Shown here: positions 41,188 through 50,466 of the stretch, one piece after another
How positions within the stretch are numbered: the stretch's first letter is position 1
Layout of the letters: the number at the start of each line of letters is the position of its first letter
Source of the DNA: Kluyvera intermedia
Lineage (GTDB): Bacteria; Pseudomonadota; Gammaproteobacteria; Enterobacterales; Enterobacteriaceae
Direction: 5' to 3'
Assembly (NCBI RefSeq): GCF_034424175.1
Contig: NZ_CP139986.1
Span: 1,922,001 to 1,986,000 of the forward strand
DNA: 64,000 nt
Made by a program: the position numbers and the translations under genes
The notes under the pieces: generated by a model
What the model was told of the DNA's origin: nothing
What the model saw: the letters and a program-made list of their open reading frames with translations, nothing else
The model's database searches: none

Positions 41188-41610
41188 AACATGTCTCTCG
41201 CCAGCGTCATTAAAACCGTACTTTAACATTAGTGAGGGGGCTGGGGTATCTTTGAAAGCCTTTCGTCCGGTCTCGTTGCACGCAATTAATCCTGCAATGC
41301 ACCATCAGCTACCATAACCGCCACAATTTACTGCAAAAATGCGCAAAGCGTGACTATTGCATTATTTATGTACTTTATTGTTAACCAGATGTGATCCCCT
41401 CCGTAATTTCACTTCATGGTGCCGGAAGCCTGAAAACGGCGCTCTATACTCAAAATTGTCGAAATCTGAGCAAGGTTGCGCAAAGTTGGCAACCATTTTG
41501 CTTAATGATTTGGCCTGAAAAGCGTAAGGAAACCTCGCCGTTATCAGCAGGATATTGTCAGGGTGTCGTTTGTTTGGTGAACGTGGCAGTCGTTCGGCTT
41601 CACACCGCTT
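41188..41610. promoter_or_regulatory. Divergent regulatory region between the HAD hydrolase and the liv operon
   Basis: About 420 bases without a convincing gene; an open frame from 41391 runs into the ERIC element and the liv gene start and looks accidental. It should hold the promoters of both flanking units. No operator could be named with confidence. Confidence 0.5.
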
Positions 41611-41735
41611 TACACTTCGCCCTTCAAGTTGCCTCGGCGTTGGCTGCGCTCACTCACCCCAGTCACGTACTTATATACGCTCCTGGGGGGTCGCTCCCTT
41701 GCCGCCTTGATCCAACTCGAATGACTTTGTGTATA
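41611..41735. repeat. ERIC (IRU) element upstream of the liv operon
   Basis: The stretch holds ERIC landmarks: TTCAAGTTGCC, GGCTGCGCTCACTCACCCCA, GTCACGTACTTATATACGCT, CCTGGGGGGTCGCTCCCTTG, CCGCCTTGATCCAACTCGAA, flanked by TACACTT and TTGTGTATA inverted ends. About 125 bases, close to the usual 127. It lies about 30 bases before the start codon of the first liv gene, so it is probably transcribed as part of its leader. Confidence 0.85.
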
Positions 41736-41766
41736 TGCATAAACCTCTTTGCTAAGGTAGATAATA

Positions 41767-42888
41767 ATGTCGCTGAAATTGATTAGAAGTCCGCTTTCTC
41801 TTGTGTTGGCAGGTTGTCTGGTGACGGCGTTCTCCGCCCAGGCGGATATCGTTATTGGTGTTGCCGGACCTTTTACCGGGCCTAATGCAACCTATGGCGA
41901 TCAGTACTGGCATGGGGCGACTCAGGCTGCTGAAGATATTAATGCCGCTGGGGGGATAAACGGCGAAAAAATTAAATTAGTGCAGGGCGACGATGCCTGT
42001 GAACCGAAACAGGCCGTGTCGGTGGCTAACCGCTTGGTCGACCAGGATAAAGTCCAGGCCGTTGTCGGTCACTTCTGCTCCTCCTCAACGATGCCAGCGT
42101 CAGAAGTTTATAACGACGCCGGGATCCTCGCGATTACCCCAGGCTCAACGAACCCGCTGATTACCGAACGTGGTATGAACGATATGTTCCGCATGTGCGG
42201 GCGTGATGACCAGCAGGGCGGTGTTGCCAGTGATTTCATCATCGATAAGCTAAAAGCTAAGCGGGTGGTGATCATTCACGATAAAGATACTTACGGCCAG
42301 GGATTAGCAGATGCTACCCGCGCGGCGCTAGCCAAGCGTGGGGTCAAAGATGTGATGTATGAAGGGCTGTCGCGTGGTGAGAAAGACTTTAACGCACTGG
42401 TGACCAAAATTGGTGCACAGAAACCGGATGTGGTGTTCTTCGGTGGCTGCCACCCGGAAGCCGGCCCACTGGTGCGTCAAATGCGTGAACAGGGCGTACA
42501 GGCCAAATTCTTCTCTGGCGACTGTATCGTTAATGAAGAAATGGTGACGGCAGCCGGTGGCCCGCAGTATACCAACGGTATCTACATGACATTTGGTAAG
42601 GACCCGCGTTTGATTGCCGATGGTAAGTCTGTTATCGACAAGTTCCGTACCAACAAGTTTGAGCCGGAAGGCTACACCCTCTACTCCTACGCCTCTATTC
42701 AGGCCATAGCGGCAGCGTTTAAAGCCACGGGCGGCACAGACTCGGCCAAAGCCAGCGCCTGGCTGAAAGCCAATCCGGTTGAAACGGTGATGGGCAAAAA
42801 AGCCTGGGACAGCAAAGGCGATTTGAAAGTGTCGGACTACGTTGTTTATCAGTGGGATGACAAAGGCAAATACAAAGAAGTCGAGTAA
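41767..42888 (+). CDS. Branched-chain amino acid-type ABC transporter substrate-binding protein (LivJ/LivK-like)
   Basis: A 373-residue periplasmic protein with signal peptide MSLKLIRSPLSLVLAGCLVT ending AFSAQA before DIVIGVAGPFTG. The mature part has the LivJ fold: YGDQYWHGATQAAEDINAAG, GDDACEPKQAVSVANRLVDQ, VVGHFCSSSTMPASEVYNDA, ITPGSTNPLITERG. It binds leucine, isoleucine, valine or related amino acids and hands them to the LivHM permease encoded next. AAGG precedes the ATG. It is a second liv-type system besides the one expected elsewhere in enterobacteria. Confidence 0.9.
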   Translation: MSLKLIRSPLSLVLAGCLVTAFSAQADIVIGVAGPFTGPNATYGDQYWHGATQAAEDINAAGGINGEKIKLVQGDDACEPKQAVSVANRLVDQDKVQAVVGHFCSSSTMPASEVYNDAGILAITPGSTNPLITERGMNDMFRMCGRDDQQGGVASDFIIDKLKAKRVVIIHDKDTYGQGLADATRAALAKRGVKDVMYEGLSRGEKDFNALVTKIGAQKPDVVFFGGCHPEAGPLVRQMREQGVQAKFFSGDCIVNEEMVTAAGGPQYTNGIYMTFGKDPRLIADGKSVIDKFRTNKFEPEGYTLYSYASIQAIAAAFKATGGTDSAKASAWLKANPVETVMGKKAWDSKGDLKVSDYVVYQWDDKGKYKEVE

Positions 42889-42951
42889 TGCTCAGCGCCG
42901 GTGTGGTGACGCACCGGCGCTAAATAAAATAGCTTGTAACAAGAGCGCGCG

Positions 42952-43869
42952 ATGATGGAAACATTCTTTCTGCAACAGTTAGTCAACGGCTTGACGCTGG
43001 GTTCTGTCTACGGATTGATAGCCATTGGTTACACCATGGTGTACGGCATTATTGGTATGATTAACTTCGCTCATGGCGAAGTGTATATGATCTCCGCTTA
43101 CCTCTGCGCCATCGGCCTGGCGCTCCTTTCCTTCTTTGGCCTGCACTCATTTCCCCTGCTGATCCTTGGCACCCTCGTCTTCACCATTGTGGTCACCGGC
43201 GTTTATGGCTGGACGATTGAACGCATCGCCTATAAGCCGCTGCGCAACTCAACGCGCCTGGCTCCGCTTATCTCCGCCATCGGCATGTCATTGATCTTGC
43301 AGAACTACGCGCAAATCAGTCAGGGGCCTCGCCAGCAGGGGGTTCCGACGATGCTTGATGGCGTACTGCGCCTGCATATTGGCGAGGGGTTTGTGCAGAT
43401 TACGTATACCAAAATCTTTATCCTGCTGGCCTCGTTTGCTGGGATGCTACTGCTGACCTGGATAATTGGTCACACGCGCCTGGGGCGGATGTGTCGTGCG
43501 GTGCAACAGGATCGAAAAATGGCGTCAATTCTGGGGATCAATACTGACCGGGTTATCTCGCTGGTGTTTATGATCGGTGCGGCGATGGCCGGTTTAGCAG
43601 GCGTTTTGATTACCATGAATTACGGGACTTTTGATTTCTACGCCGGGTTTATTATCGGGATTAAAGCCTTTACCGCGGCGGTACTCGGCGGGATCGGCTC
43701 GCTGCCGGGGGCCATGCTTGGTGGCCTGCTTTTGGGTATTGCGGAAGCACAGTTTTCCGGAATGGTGAATTCCGACTATAAAGATGTGTTCTCTTTTGGG
43801 CTGCTGGTGGTGATCCTGATTTTCCGTCCACAAGGGCTGCTGGGCCGCCCGATAGTCGCCAAAGTGTAG
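42952..43869 (+). CDS. livH: Branched-chain amino acid ABC transporter permease LivH-like
   Basis: A 305-residue inner membrane permease with about eight membrane segments: FFLQQLVNGLTLGSVYGLIA, GMINFAHGEVYMISAY, and near the end GFIIGIKAFTAAVLGGIGSL, PGAMLGGLLLGIAEAQFSG. These are diagnostic LivH sequences. Start is at tandem ATGs (42952 or 42955). Second gene of the operon, followed 9 bases later by the LivM-like gene. Confidence 0.9.
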   Translation: MMETFFLQQLVNGLTLGSVYGLIAIGYTMVYGIIGMINFAHGEVYMISAYLCAIGLALLSFFGLHSFPLLILGTLVFTIVVTGVYGWTIERIAYKPLRNSTRLAPLISAIGMSLILQNYAQISQGPRQQGVPTMLDGVLRLHIGEGFVQITYTKIFILLASFAGMLLLTWIIGHTRLGRMCRAVQQDRKMASILGINTDRVISLVFMIGAAMAGLAGVLITMNYGTFDFYAGFIIGIKAFTAAVLGGIGSLPGAMLGGLLLGIAEAQFSGMVNSDYKDVFSFGLLVVILIFRPQGLLGRPIVAKV

Positions 43870-43878
43870 GAGCTGAAC

Positions 43879-45168
43879 ATGACACACATAACGGCTTCAC
43901 ACGACGGTTTTTCGCTCAAACGCTGTATTCTTGACACCATCTTCTCAGGACTCGTGGCACTCATTCTCTTTGGTCCAATTGTAGGCGTGGTGTTGGATGG
44001 TTACAGCTTCAACTTCGAAGGCCAGCGCCTGGTATGGATTATTGCTGCAGTGATGGTGGGGCGATTTATCCTGAGCGCCTTCCTGATGACCTCTGCCGGT
44101 CGGCGCATTGCCGCACGTTTTGAGGGCGATAGTGCCGGGGTCTACGTGCGCCCCGTGGGCTATAAAAGCCGGATGCGCTGGATAATTCCGCTGGCGCTGG
44201 CCTTGGCAATCTGCTTCCCCTTTGTGGCAACCAAATATGTGCTCACGGTGGCTATTCTCGGGCTTATCTATGTGCTACTGGGGCTTGGGCTCAATATCGT
44301 GGTTGGCCTTGCTGGATTACTGGATCTTGGCTACGTTGCGTTCTATGCCATTGGTGCCTATGGTCTGGCGCTGGGGTATCAATATCTGGGGCTAGGCTTC
44401 TGGTCAATGCTGCCGCTGGCGGCACTGATGGCCGCCGCCGCAGGGGCGTTGCTCGGTTTTCCGGTGTTGCGGATGCATGGCGATTATCTGGCTATCGTCA
44501 CGCTCGGGTTCGGTGAAATCATCCGTCTGGTTCTCAATAACTGGCTGAGCTTCACCGGCGGCCCGAACGGTATTTCTGCACCGCCACCGACCTTCTTTGG
44601 CCTTGAGTTCGGCAGGCGTGCCAAAGACGGGGGAGTACCGTTCCACGAATTTTTCCACCTGACCTATAACCCCAACTTGAAATTTATCTTTATTTACGCG
44701 GTGCTGGTCTTAGTCGTGCTGTTGGTGTTGTACATCAAACATCGGCTGACGCGAATGCCGATTGGACGCGCGTGGGAGGCGCTGCGTGAAGATGAGATTG
44801 CCTGTCGCTCGATGGGGCTTAACCATGTACTGGTCAAGTTGTCGGCCTTTACGCTGGGGGCTTCGACGGCGGGGATTGCCGGGGTCTTCTTCGCGACCTA
44901 TCAGGGATTTGTTAACCCGACATCATTCACTTTCTTTGAATCGGCGTTGATCCTCGCCATCGTGGTGTTGGGCGGCATGGGCTCAACCGTCGGGGTGGTG
45001 CTGGCGGCGTTTGTACTCACCGTGACACCTGAACTGCTCAGAAGCTTTGCGGAGTATCGCGTATTGCTGTTTGGTGTACTGATGGTGGTGATGATGATTT
45101 GGCGGCCGCGCGGTTTGATTCGGATCAACCGCAGCGCGTTCGCCGAGCGTAAAGGGGTTGCGCCATGA
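43879..45168 (+). CDS. livM: Branched-chain amino acid ABC transporter permease LivM-like
   Basis: A 429-residue inner membrane permease. The N-terminal 110 residues hold extra membrane segments, typical of LivM, and the conserved core follows: LGLGLNIVVGLAGLLDLGYV, AFYAIGAYGLALGYQYLG, GRAWEALREDEIACRSMGLN. It pairs with LivH. TAGGAGCTGAAC precedes the ATG. Its stop overlaps the livG start by 4 bases. Confidence 0.9.
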   Translation: MTHITASHDGFSLKRCILDTIFSGLVALILFGPIVGVVLDGYSFNFEGQRLVWIIAAVMVGRFILSAFLMTSAGRRIAARFEGDSAGVYVRPVGYKSRMRWIIPLALALAICFPFVATKYVLTVAILGLIYVLLGLGLNIVVGLAGLLDLGYVAFYAIGAYGLALGYQYLGLGFWSMLPLAALMAAAAGALLGFPVLRMHGDYLAIVTLGFGEIIRLVLNNWLSFTGGPNGISAPPPTFFGLEFGRRAKDGGVPFHEFFHLTYNPNLKFIFIYAVLVLVVLLVLYIKHRLTRMPIGRAWEALREDEIACRSMGLNHVLVKLSAFTLGASTAGIAGVFFATYQGFVNPTSFTFFESALILAIVVLGGMGSTVGVVLAAFVLTVTPELLRSFAEYRVLLFGVLMVVMMIWRPRGLIRINRSAFAERKGVAP

Positions 45169-46043
45169 GCCGGGATGTCATTTTAAGCGTTGAGCATCTG
45201 ATGATGCATTTTGGTGGCATTAAAGCGTTAAACGACGTCAATCTGGAGGTTGAACGTGGTTCCATTACCGCACTCATTGGGCCTAATGGCGCCGGGAAAA
45301 CGACGGTATTCAACTGTCTGACCGGTTTCTATAAAGCCTCCGGTGGACATATCTTTTTTAATGCGCGCGGCAAATCTACCAATGTCATTCAGATCCTTGG
45401 GCAAAAATTTCAGCCCGGTGATTGGTTGAATCCGGCGCAGTTGGGCTCACGTATTTTCTACAAAATGTTTGGTGGTACTCATTTAGTCAACCGGGCGGGG
45501 CTTGCCCGAACCTTTCAGAATATCCGCTTATTCCGGGAAATGTCGGTGGTGGAAAATCTGCTGGTTGCCCAACATATGCAGGTTAACCGCAATCTGATTG
45601 CAGGTGTGTTGAATACTCCTGCCTATCGACGGGCAGAAAGTGACGCATTGGATCGCGCATTTTATTGGCTGGAAGTGGTGGGGCTGGTGGAGTGCGCTAA
45701 CCGATTGGCAGGGGAAATGTCCTACGGTCAGCAGCGTCGGCTGGAGATTGCACGTGCCATGTGTACCGGGCCTGAGATCCTCTGTCTCGACGAACCCGCC
45801 GCTGGGCTTAATCCGGTGGAGACTCAGGCATTGAGCAAAATTATCCGTTTTCTACGTGAACATCATGCGATAACCGTTTTGCTCATTGAGCATGACATGG
45901 GAATGGTGATGGAGATTTCCGACGATATTATCGTGCTCGATCACGGTGACGTTATCGCGCAGGGTAAAGCGGAACAGATTCAGCACGATGAAAAGGTGAT
46001 TGCCGCCTATTTGGGGACTAGCGAAGATGAGGTCAGCCTATGA
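45165..46043 (+). CDS. livG: Branched-chain amino acid ABC transporter ATPase LivG-like
   Basis: A 292-residue ATPase: Walker A GPNGAGKTTVFNCLTGFY, signature MSYGQQRRLEIARAM, Walker B EILCLDEPAAGLNPVE, and switch IEHDMGMVME. It is longer than E. coli LivG (about 255) by an insert near residues 66-105 (STNVIQILGQKFQPGDWLNP, then AQLGSRIFYKMFGGTHLV), located between Walker A and the Q-loop region. It forms a heterodimer with LivF. Overlaps both neighbours by 4 bases. Confidence 0.9.
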   Translation: MSRDVILSVEHLMMHFGGIKALNDVNLEVERGSITALIGPNGAGKTTVFNCLTGFYKASGGHIFFNARGKSTNVIQILGQKFQPGDWLNPAQLGSRIFYKMFGGTHLVNRAGLARTFQNIRLFREMSVVENLLVAQHMQVNRNLIAGVLNTPAYRRAESDALDRAFYWLEVVGLVECANRLAGEMSYGQQRRLEIARAMCTGPEILCLDEPAAGLNPVETQALSKIIRFLREHHAITVLLIEHDMGMVMEISDDIIVLDHGDVIAQGKAEQIQHDEKVIAAYLGTSEDEVSL

Positions 46044-46756
46044 GTGAACCGATACTGGAATTCCGGGAGGTTGACGTTTATTACGGCGTGATTCAGGGGC
46101 TAAAACAGGTCTCTTTACAGGTGAATACAGGAGAAACCGTGTCGCTAATCGGTGCTAACGGCGCCGGAAAATCGACCCTGTTAATGTCGATTTTCGGACA
46201 GCCGCGGGTGCGAAGCGGTCAGATCCTGTTTGCTGGCGGGGATATCAGCCATACATCAACGCATTTTGTCGCCTCCGCCGGTATCGCCCAGGCACCGGAG
46301 GGAAGGCGCATCTTCCCCGACATGACCGTTGAAGAAAACCTGCTGATGGGCACGATTCCCATTGGTAATCGATACGCTGTGGAGGATCTACAAAGTATGT
46401 TTGATCTCTTCCCGCGTTTGAAAGAACGTCGCAAACAGCGGGCGATGACGATGTCTGGCGGTGAACAACAGATGCTGGCGATAGCGCGTGCATTGATGAG
46501 TCGACCTAAACTCCTGTTGCTTGATGAACCCAGTCTGGGGCTGGCACCCATAGTGGTAAAGCAGATCTTCCAGACTTTGCGTGAGCTAGCACGTAACGGC
46601 ATGACTATCTTCCTGGTTGAACAAAATGCCCATCATGCGCTTAAACTCTCGGACAGGGGATACGTCATGGTAAACGGACAGATACGTCTTAGCGGCAGCG
46701 GCGAGGAGCTGTTGGGCAATGAAGATGTACGTAAGGCTTATCTGGGGGGCGTTTAG
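46040..46756 (+). CDS. livF: Branched-chain amino acid ABC transporter ATPase LivF-like
   Basis: A 238-residue ATPase: Walker A GANGAGKSTLLMSIFG, signature MSGGEQQMLAIARALMSRPK, Walker B LLLLDEPSLGLAPIVVKQIF, with the LivF-type ending LLGNEDVRKAYLGG. It completes the five-gene transporter. The next gene, yecA, starts about 95 bases later. Confidence 0.92.
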   Translation: MSEPILEFREVDVYYGVIQGLKQVSLQVNTGETVSLIGANGAGKSTLLMSIFGQPRVRSGQILFAGGDISHTSTHFVASAGIAQAPEGRRIFPDMTVEENLLMGTIPIGNRYAVEDLQSMFDLFPRLKERRKQRAMTMSGGEQQMLAIARALMSRPKLLLLDEPSLGLAPIVVKQIFQTLRELARNGMTIFLVEQNAHHALKLSDRGYVMVNGQIRLSGSGEELLGNEDVRKAYLGGV

Positions 46757-46850
46757 CACGATAGGGCAATGATGCTGGAGTTCAGTGGCAAACTCCTGCA
46801 TCATTGCCGCCTTGATTCTGATAGACCCACCAACAACGGTAGAGAAAAGT

Positions 46851-47516
46851 ATGAAAACGGGACCATTAACCGAAAGCGAACTGGAATGGCTGGACGAGAT
46901 TATTGCTAAGTATGCCACCGATGCGTCAATTATCGACGTTTCTGAGCTTGACGGTATGCTGACAGCAATCCTTTCATCACCGCTGGAAATTGAACCCGCC
47001 GAGTGGATGTACGCCGTTTGGGGTGGGGCCGATAATGTGCCGCGTTGGGCGAGCGATCGCGAACGCGACCGTTTTGTGAACCTGACCTTACAGCACATGA
47101 GCGATGTGTCTGACCGCCTCAATGATTACCCTGATCAGTTCGAACCGCTATTTGGTACCCGCGAAGAAGAAGATCAGGAGCTGACCATCGTTGAGGAGTG
47201 GTGCTACGGCTACCTGCGCGGTGTTGCAATGAGCGACTGGAGCGGGCTACCAGCGGAATTGCAGGCTGAGCTTGATAACATTGCCCTGCACGGCGACGAA
47301 GAGAAAACCACCGAGCTGGGTAAATTCACCGCTGAAGAGTATGTCGCGAGTATCGACAGCATCCGCCCTGCGGCGCTGGCTTTATATGACTACTGGATGG
47401 ATAACCCAAAAGAAGCACCGGTAAAACAGCCGATTGTTAATGCCCCTAAAATTGGCCGTAACGATCCATGCCCATGCGGCAGCGGCAAAAAATATAAGCA
47501 GTGCTGCGGTAAATAA
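46851..47516 (+). CDS. yecA: UPF0149/SEC-C motif protein YecA
   Basis: A 221-residue protein matching E. coli YecA. The N-terminal UPF0149 domain (LTESELEWLDEIIAKYATDA, DVSELDGMLTAILSSP) is followed by a C-terminal zinc SEC-C motif, IGRNDPCPCGSGKKYKQCCG. SEC-C motifs bind zinc and contact ribosomes or SecB. I chose the ATG at 46851; the longer frame to 46785 has no ribosome site and no family match. Confidence 0.92.
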   Translation: MKTGPLTESELEWLDEIIAKYATDASIIDVSELDGMLTAILSSPLEIEPAEWMYAVWGGADNVPRWASDRERDRFVNLTLQHMSDVSDRLNDYPDQFEPLFGTREEEDQELTIVEEWCYGYLRGVAMSDWSGLPAELQAELDNIALHGDEEKTTELGKFTAEEYVASIDSIRPAALALYDYWMDNPKEAPVKQPIVNAPKIGRNDPCPCGSGKKYKQCCGK

Positions 47517-47524
47517 TCACCCAT

Positions 47525-47640
47525 CCACGTAGCCCGGGCAAGCAACATGCGACCCCGGGATTTGCTCGATACAGGATTTTGCGATACTCCCGGCGGCGCT
47601 GCGCTTGGCCGGGCTACAGATCTGTGCAAGTTAGCAGGAA
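47525..47640. repeat. REP/BIME-like element between yecA and tyrP
   Basis: Intergenic palindromic DNA with GTAGCCCGGGCAAGC and GGCGGCGCTGCGCTTGGCCG followed by GGCTAC, the shape of REP sequences in Citrobacter/Klebsiella-type genomes. A third partial copy, GTAGCCGGGGCGAGC, lies at about 47659. It sits between convergent genes and probably ends or stabilises their transcripts. Confidence 0.65.
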
Positions 47641-47679
47641 ATAATCATCTCTCCAACGTAGCCGGGGCGAGCAGAATGC

Positions 47680-48891
47680 TTATCCAACCGACGGCAATAA
47701 TCCCGTAGCAATCCCCGCCTGAATCAGTATCACCGCAATTCCGCAAGCAAAGACCAGCCACAGCATCGGCGTTCCGCCAGCCACCCGATAACCACCTTCA
47801 GGGTGATGTTTACGGCTTTGCAGCGTCAGCATTGAGGGAATAATCAGTGCCAGAACCGCCAGCGCGACACCAGCATAGCCCAGCGCCATCACAAATCCGC
47901 GCGGATAGAAGAGCGCAAAAGCCAGCGGCGGCAGGAAGGTAATCGCGCCGGTTTGTAGACGACCCCGGACGCTGTTTTGGCGTTGGAACAGATCGGCCAG
48001 GTAATCAAACAACCCTAATGCCACGCCGAGGAATGAGGTGGCAAGCGCCAGGTCAGCAAACAGATGCACCGCGAGCTCAACGTGTGGAGAGGCCACGACT
48101 TCGCGGATAGCCATCAGCAGGCCGTTCAATCCGCTGTGTTCTGCCATCAGTGCGCTAAATACCGGAGAGTCGATGCTACCCAGAGTGGCGAGCTGCCAGA
48201 ACAGATAAGCCACCAATGGAATGGCGCTGCCGATAATAAATATCTGGCGAAGCTTGCGGATATCGCCGCTCATATAGCTGACAATACTCGGTACGCTGCC
48301 GTGGAAACCAAATGAGGTAAAGATGACCGGGATTGCGGAAAGCGCCAGGCCTTGTTCCAGCGGTAGCGTTAGCAAATTAATTTTATGAATATGCGGCAAT
48401 AACAGGATCAGCATCACCACGAGGAAAATAATTTTAGCGCTGAACAAGAAGCGGTTAAAGAGATCGACCAGTGAAGTGCCGATGCAAATAACCAGGCCGC
48501 CAATTGCGGTAAACAGCAGTACGCCAAGAGAAGGGGGCATATCGATACTGAACCATTGGCTCAGGCTTGAGGCCAGCAATTCGCCTGCGCCACTGATGTA
48601 GGCCGCCGTTAGCGCGTACATCAGGAACATCATGCTAAATCCGGTGATCCATTGCCCGTAACGGCCGAGGTAGCGCAGCGCCAGTGACCCCAACCCGGTA
48701 TCGGCGGGCACGTGCTGATACACTTCCAGCAGCAGCAAGGCGGTATAGCACATCAGCGCCCACAGGCTGACCAGTAGCACTACCGTCACGCCAAAGCCCA
48801 CGCCCGCAGAGGCTAGCGGCATCGCCAACATTCCTGCGCCGATGGTGGTGCCAGCCACGATTAAAATACTCCCCAGGGTACGGTTTCTCAC
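47680..48891 (-). CDS. tyrP: Tyrosine-specific transport protein
   Basis: A 403-residue tyrosine/H+ symporter of the hydroxy/aromatic amino acid permease family, same length as E. coli TyrP: RNRTLGSILIVAGTTIGAGM, QHVPADTGLGSLALRYLGRY, VIFTSFGFHGSVPSIVSYM. Eleven membrane segments are expected. I chose the GTG at 48891, since GAGGAAAG lies just upstream and the product aligns with E. coli MKNRTLGS; an in-frame ATG at 48915 has no ribosome site. A TyrR box lies about 90 bases upstream. Confidence 0.93.
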   Translation of the reverse strand: MRNRTLGSILIVAGTTIGAGMLAMPLASAGVGFGVTVVLLVSLWALMCYTALLLLEVYQHVPADTGLGSLALRYLGRYGQWITGFSMMFLMYALTAAYISGAGELLASSLSQWFSIDMPPSLGVLLFTAIGGLVICIGTSLVDLFNRFLFSAKIIFLVVMLILLLPHIHKINLLTLPLEQGLALSAIPVIFTSFGFHGSVPSIVSYMSGDIRKLRQIFIIGSAIPLVAYLFWQLATLGSIDSPVFSALMAEHSGLNGLLMAIREVVASPHVELAVHLFADLALATSFLGVALGLFDYLADLFQRQNSVRGRLQTGAITFLPPLAFALFYPRGFVMALGYAGVALAVLALIIPSMLTLQSRKHHPEGGYRVAGGTPMLWLVFACGIAVILIQAGIATGLLPSVG

Positions 48892-48982
48892 GCTTTCCTC
48901 TACTTCTGAATGCAATCACAACGAAAGATGTCGCGCAGAGTATGTGAAACCGACGATTTCGTCAAATCTGAATTACAGTGGG

Positions 48983-49000
48983 TGTACTGTTTTATTTACA
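48983..49000. promoter_or_regulatory. TyrR box upstream of tyrP
   Basis: TGTACT-N6-TTTACA matches the TyrR consensus TGTAAA-N6-TTTACA at 10 of 12 positions. E. coli tyrP is controlled by TyrR from boxes in this region, repressed with tyrosine and activated with phenylalanine. Confidence 0.7.
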
Positions 49001-49085
49001 CAATGTTGGGTGAGAGAAAACTGCGTTAGCGCAAAACATGCAATACAAATACCGTTTATCGTAGCGCTTTATTTGAGGAGGATTA

Positions 49086-49325
49086 ATGGACTCTATTCAC
49101 GGTCATGAAGTTTTAAATATGATGCTGGAATCAGGCGAACAATACAGCATTGAAAGTCTGGAAAAGGCTATTCAGACACGTTTTGGCGAGCAGGCTCGTT
49201 TTCATACTTGTTCAGCTGAAAATATGAGTGCGGCAGAGTTAGTGGCGTTCTTGCATAAAAAAGGAAAGTTTATTCCTACGGAGTCAGGTTTTAATACGGC
49301 TGAAAGTAAAATTTGCCGTCATTAA
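49086..49325 (+). CDS. yecH: DUF2492 metal-binding protein YecH
   Basis: A 79-residue protein matching E. coli YecH: SIHGHEVLNMMLESGEQYSI, FGEQARFHTCSAENMSAAEL, LHKKGKFIPTESGFNTAESK, ending ICRH. Conserved His and Cys residues suggest metal binding. AGGAGG precedes the ATG. Divergent from tyrP. Confidence 0.92.
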   Translation: MDSIHGHEVLNMMLESGEQYSIESLEKAIQTRFGEQARFHTCSAENMSAAELVAFLHKKGKFIPTESGFNTAESKICRH

Positions 49326-49359
49326 TCGGCAGCGGCGTGGATACGCCGCTGCTCGAAAA

Positions 49360-49857
49360 TTAATTTTGGGTATCGAGTGTTGCCAGCTCTTTATCAATAA
49401 AGTACAACCCTTCACCGCTTTTACCTGCCAGCGTCAGCTTATCAATCACTGATTTAAACAGTTTCTCTTCTTCATGCTGCTCAGAAACATACCATTGCAG
49501 GAAATTAAAGGTTGGATAATCCTGGTTGGTCATCGCGGCGTGCGCCAGCTCATTGATTTTGCTTGTAATGAGTTGCTCATGTTCATAGGTTACGCGGAAC
49601 AGCTCATCCAGTGATGCATATTCAGCTACCGGCGTTGGCACGGTATTGATGCGCGGCAGGCTGCCTGTATCGGTGAGATAATCGAACAGACGTTGCATGT
49701 GGGTCATCTCTTCCTGGGCGTGACGGCGTAAGAATGCGGCGGCCCCTTCAAAACTGTTGAAGCTGCACCAGGCGCTCATCTGTTGATACAGTAAAGAAGA
49801 ATAGAGCTCGAGATTCATCTGCTCGTTTAATTTCTCGATCATTGGCGCTTTAAGCAT
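49360..49857 (-). CDS. ftnA: Non-heme ferritin FtnA
   Basis: A 165-residue ferritin with the ferroxidase residues Glu17, Glu50 and His53 (NLELYSSLLYQQMSAWCSF, RRHAQEEMTHMQRLFDYL). It stores iron as a 24-mer. Length and sequence equal E. coli FtnA. Convergent with yecH; a long AT-rich upstream region (49858-50045) holds its promoter. Confidence 0.95.
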   Translation of the reverse strand: MLKAPMIEKLNEQMNLELYSSLLYQQMSAWCSFNSFEGAAAFLRRHAQEEMTHMQRLFDYLTDTGSLPRINTVPTPVAEYASLDELFRVTYEHEQLITSKINELAHAAMTNQDYPTFNFLQWYVSEQHEEEKLFKSVIDKLTLAGKSGEGLYFIDKELATLDTQN

Positions 49858-50045
49858 GGTTTCGCTCCAGAAAAATACGTTACAAGTTAATTACAGCGAA
49901 ACTATAAGTTGTTATTAAGTTATTTGCAAAAGGTAAATATAAAATCATTTATTTAATAATGAGAATGGGAATAAAACGCATTGGCATAAATAATATGATG
50001 GAAATATGTGAATAATAAATTACGCCGGCAAACCGGCGTGATGGA

Positions 50046-50381
50046 TTAATAATATGCGGTGCTAACCGGAGTATTGGCAATACCACGGCACTGGTACTGA
50101 AGGGTGACCTGTTGATTGAGACACAGCGAGCCGCTAGTGGTGGTACAGGTTGTTATGGGCTGCCCAAAAGAAAATGCGTTCGCGTAGCCCATTTGCTGAC
50201 ACGCTTTGTTGGCCTCGGACTGGGCAAGATAGTCATCGGTTTTGGCATTCTGCAAAATGGCCTGACCATAGGTTAATCGCACGATGCCGCTGGTGCTATC
50301 CACTCCGCTTACGCTCGCCGCACGGGGAACTGAACACGCGGAAAGTGTCAGGAGGACGGGGATAAGAATGAGGCTTTTCAT
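50046..50381 (-). CDS. yecR: Putative lipoprotein YecR
   Basis: A 111-residue protein with lipobox signal MKSLILIPVLLTLSAC (Cys16). The mature part, VRLTYGQAILQNAKTDDYLA and CQQMGYANAFSFGQPITTCT, contains four more cysteines. E. coli YecR is a flagellar-regulon gene; I found no convincing FliA promoter here. I chose the ATG at 50381 to give the signal peptide; a longer frame reaches into the HD-GYP gene. It lies 85 bases after that gene on the same strand. Confidence 0.88.
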   Translation of the reverse strand: MKSLILIPVLLTLSACSVPRAASVSGVDSTSGIVRLTYGQAILQNAKTDDYLAQSEANKACQQMGYANAFSFGQPITTCTTTSGSLCLNQQVTLQYQCRGIANTPVSTAYY

Positions 50382-50466
50382 CAATTCGCTCTGTGCAATC
50401 TGTCGTAACCTCATTGTAGCCTTCGCAGTCGGAGGCAATCCTGTGAATAGTCGCCATATCCTGAGG

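Noticed and set aside
41391..41786. 131-codon frame ending in the liv gene start
   Set aside because: It runs through the ERIC element and lacks a ribosome site; ERIC often creates such frames.
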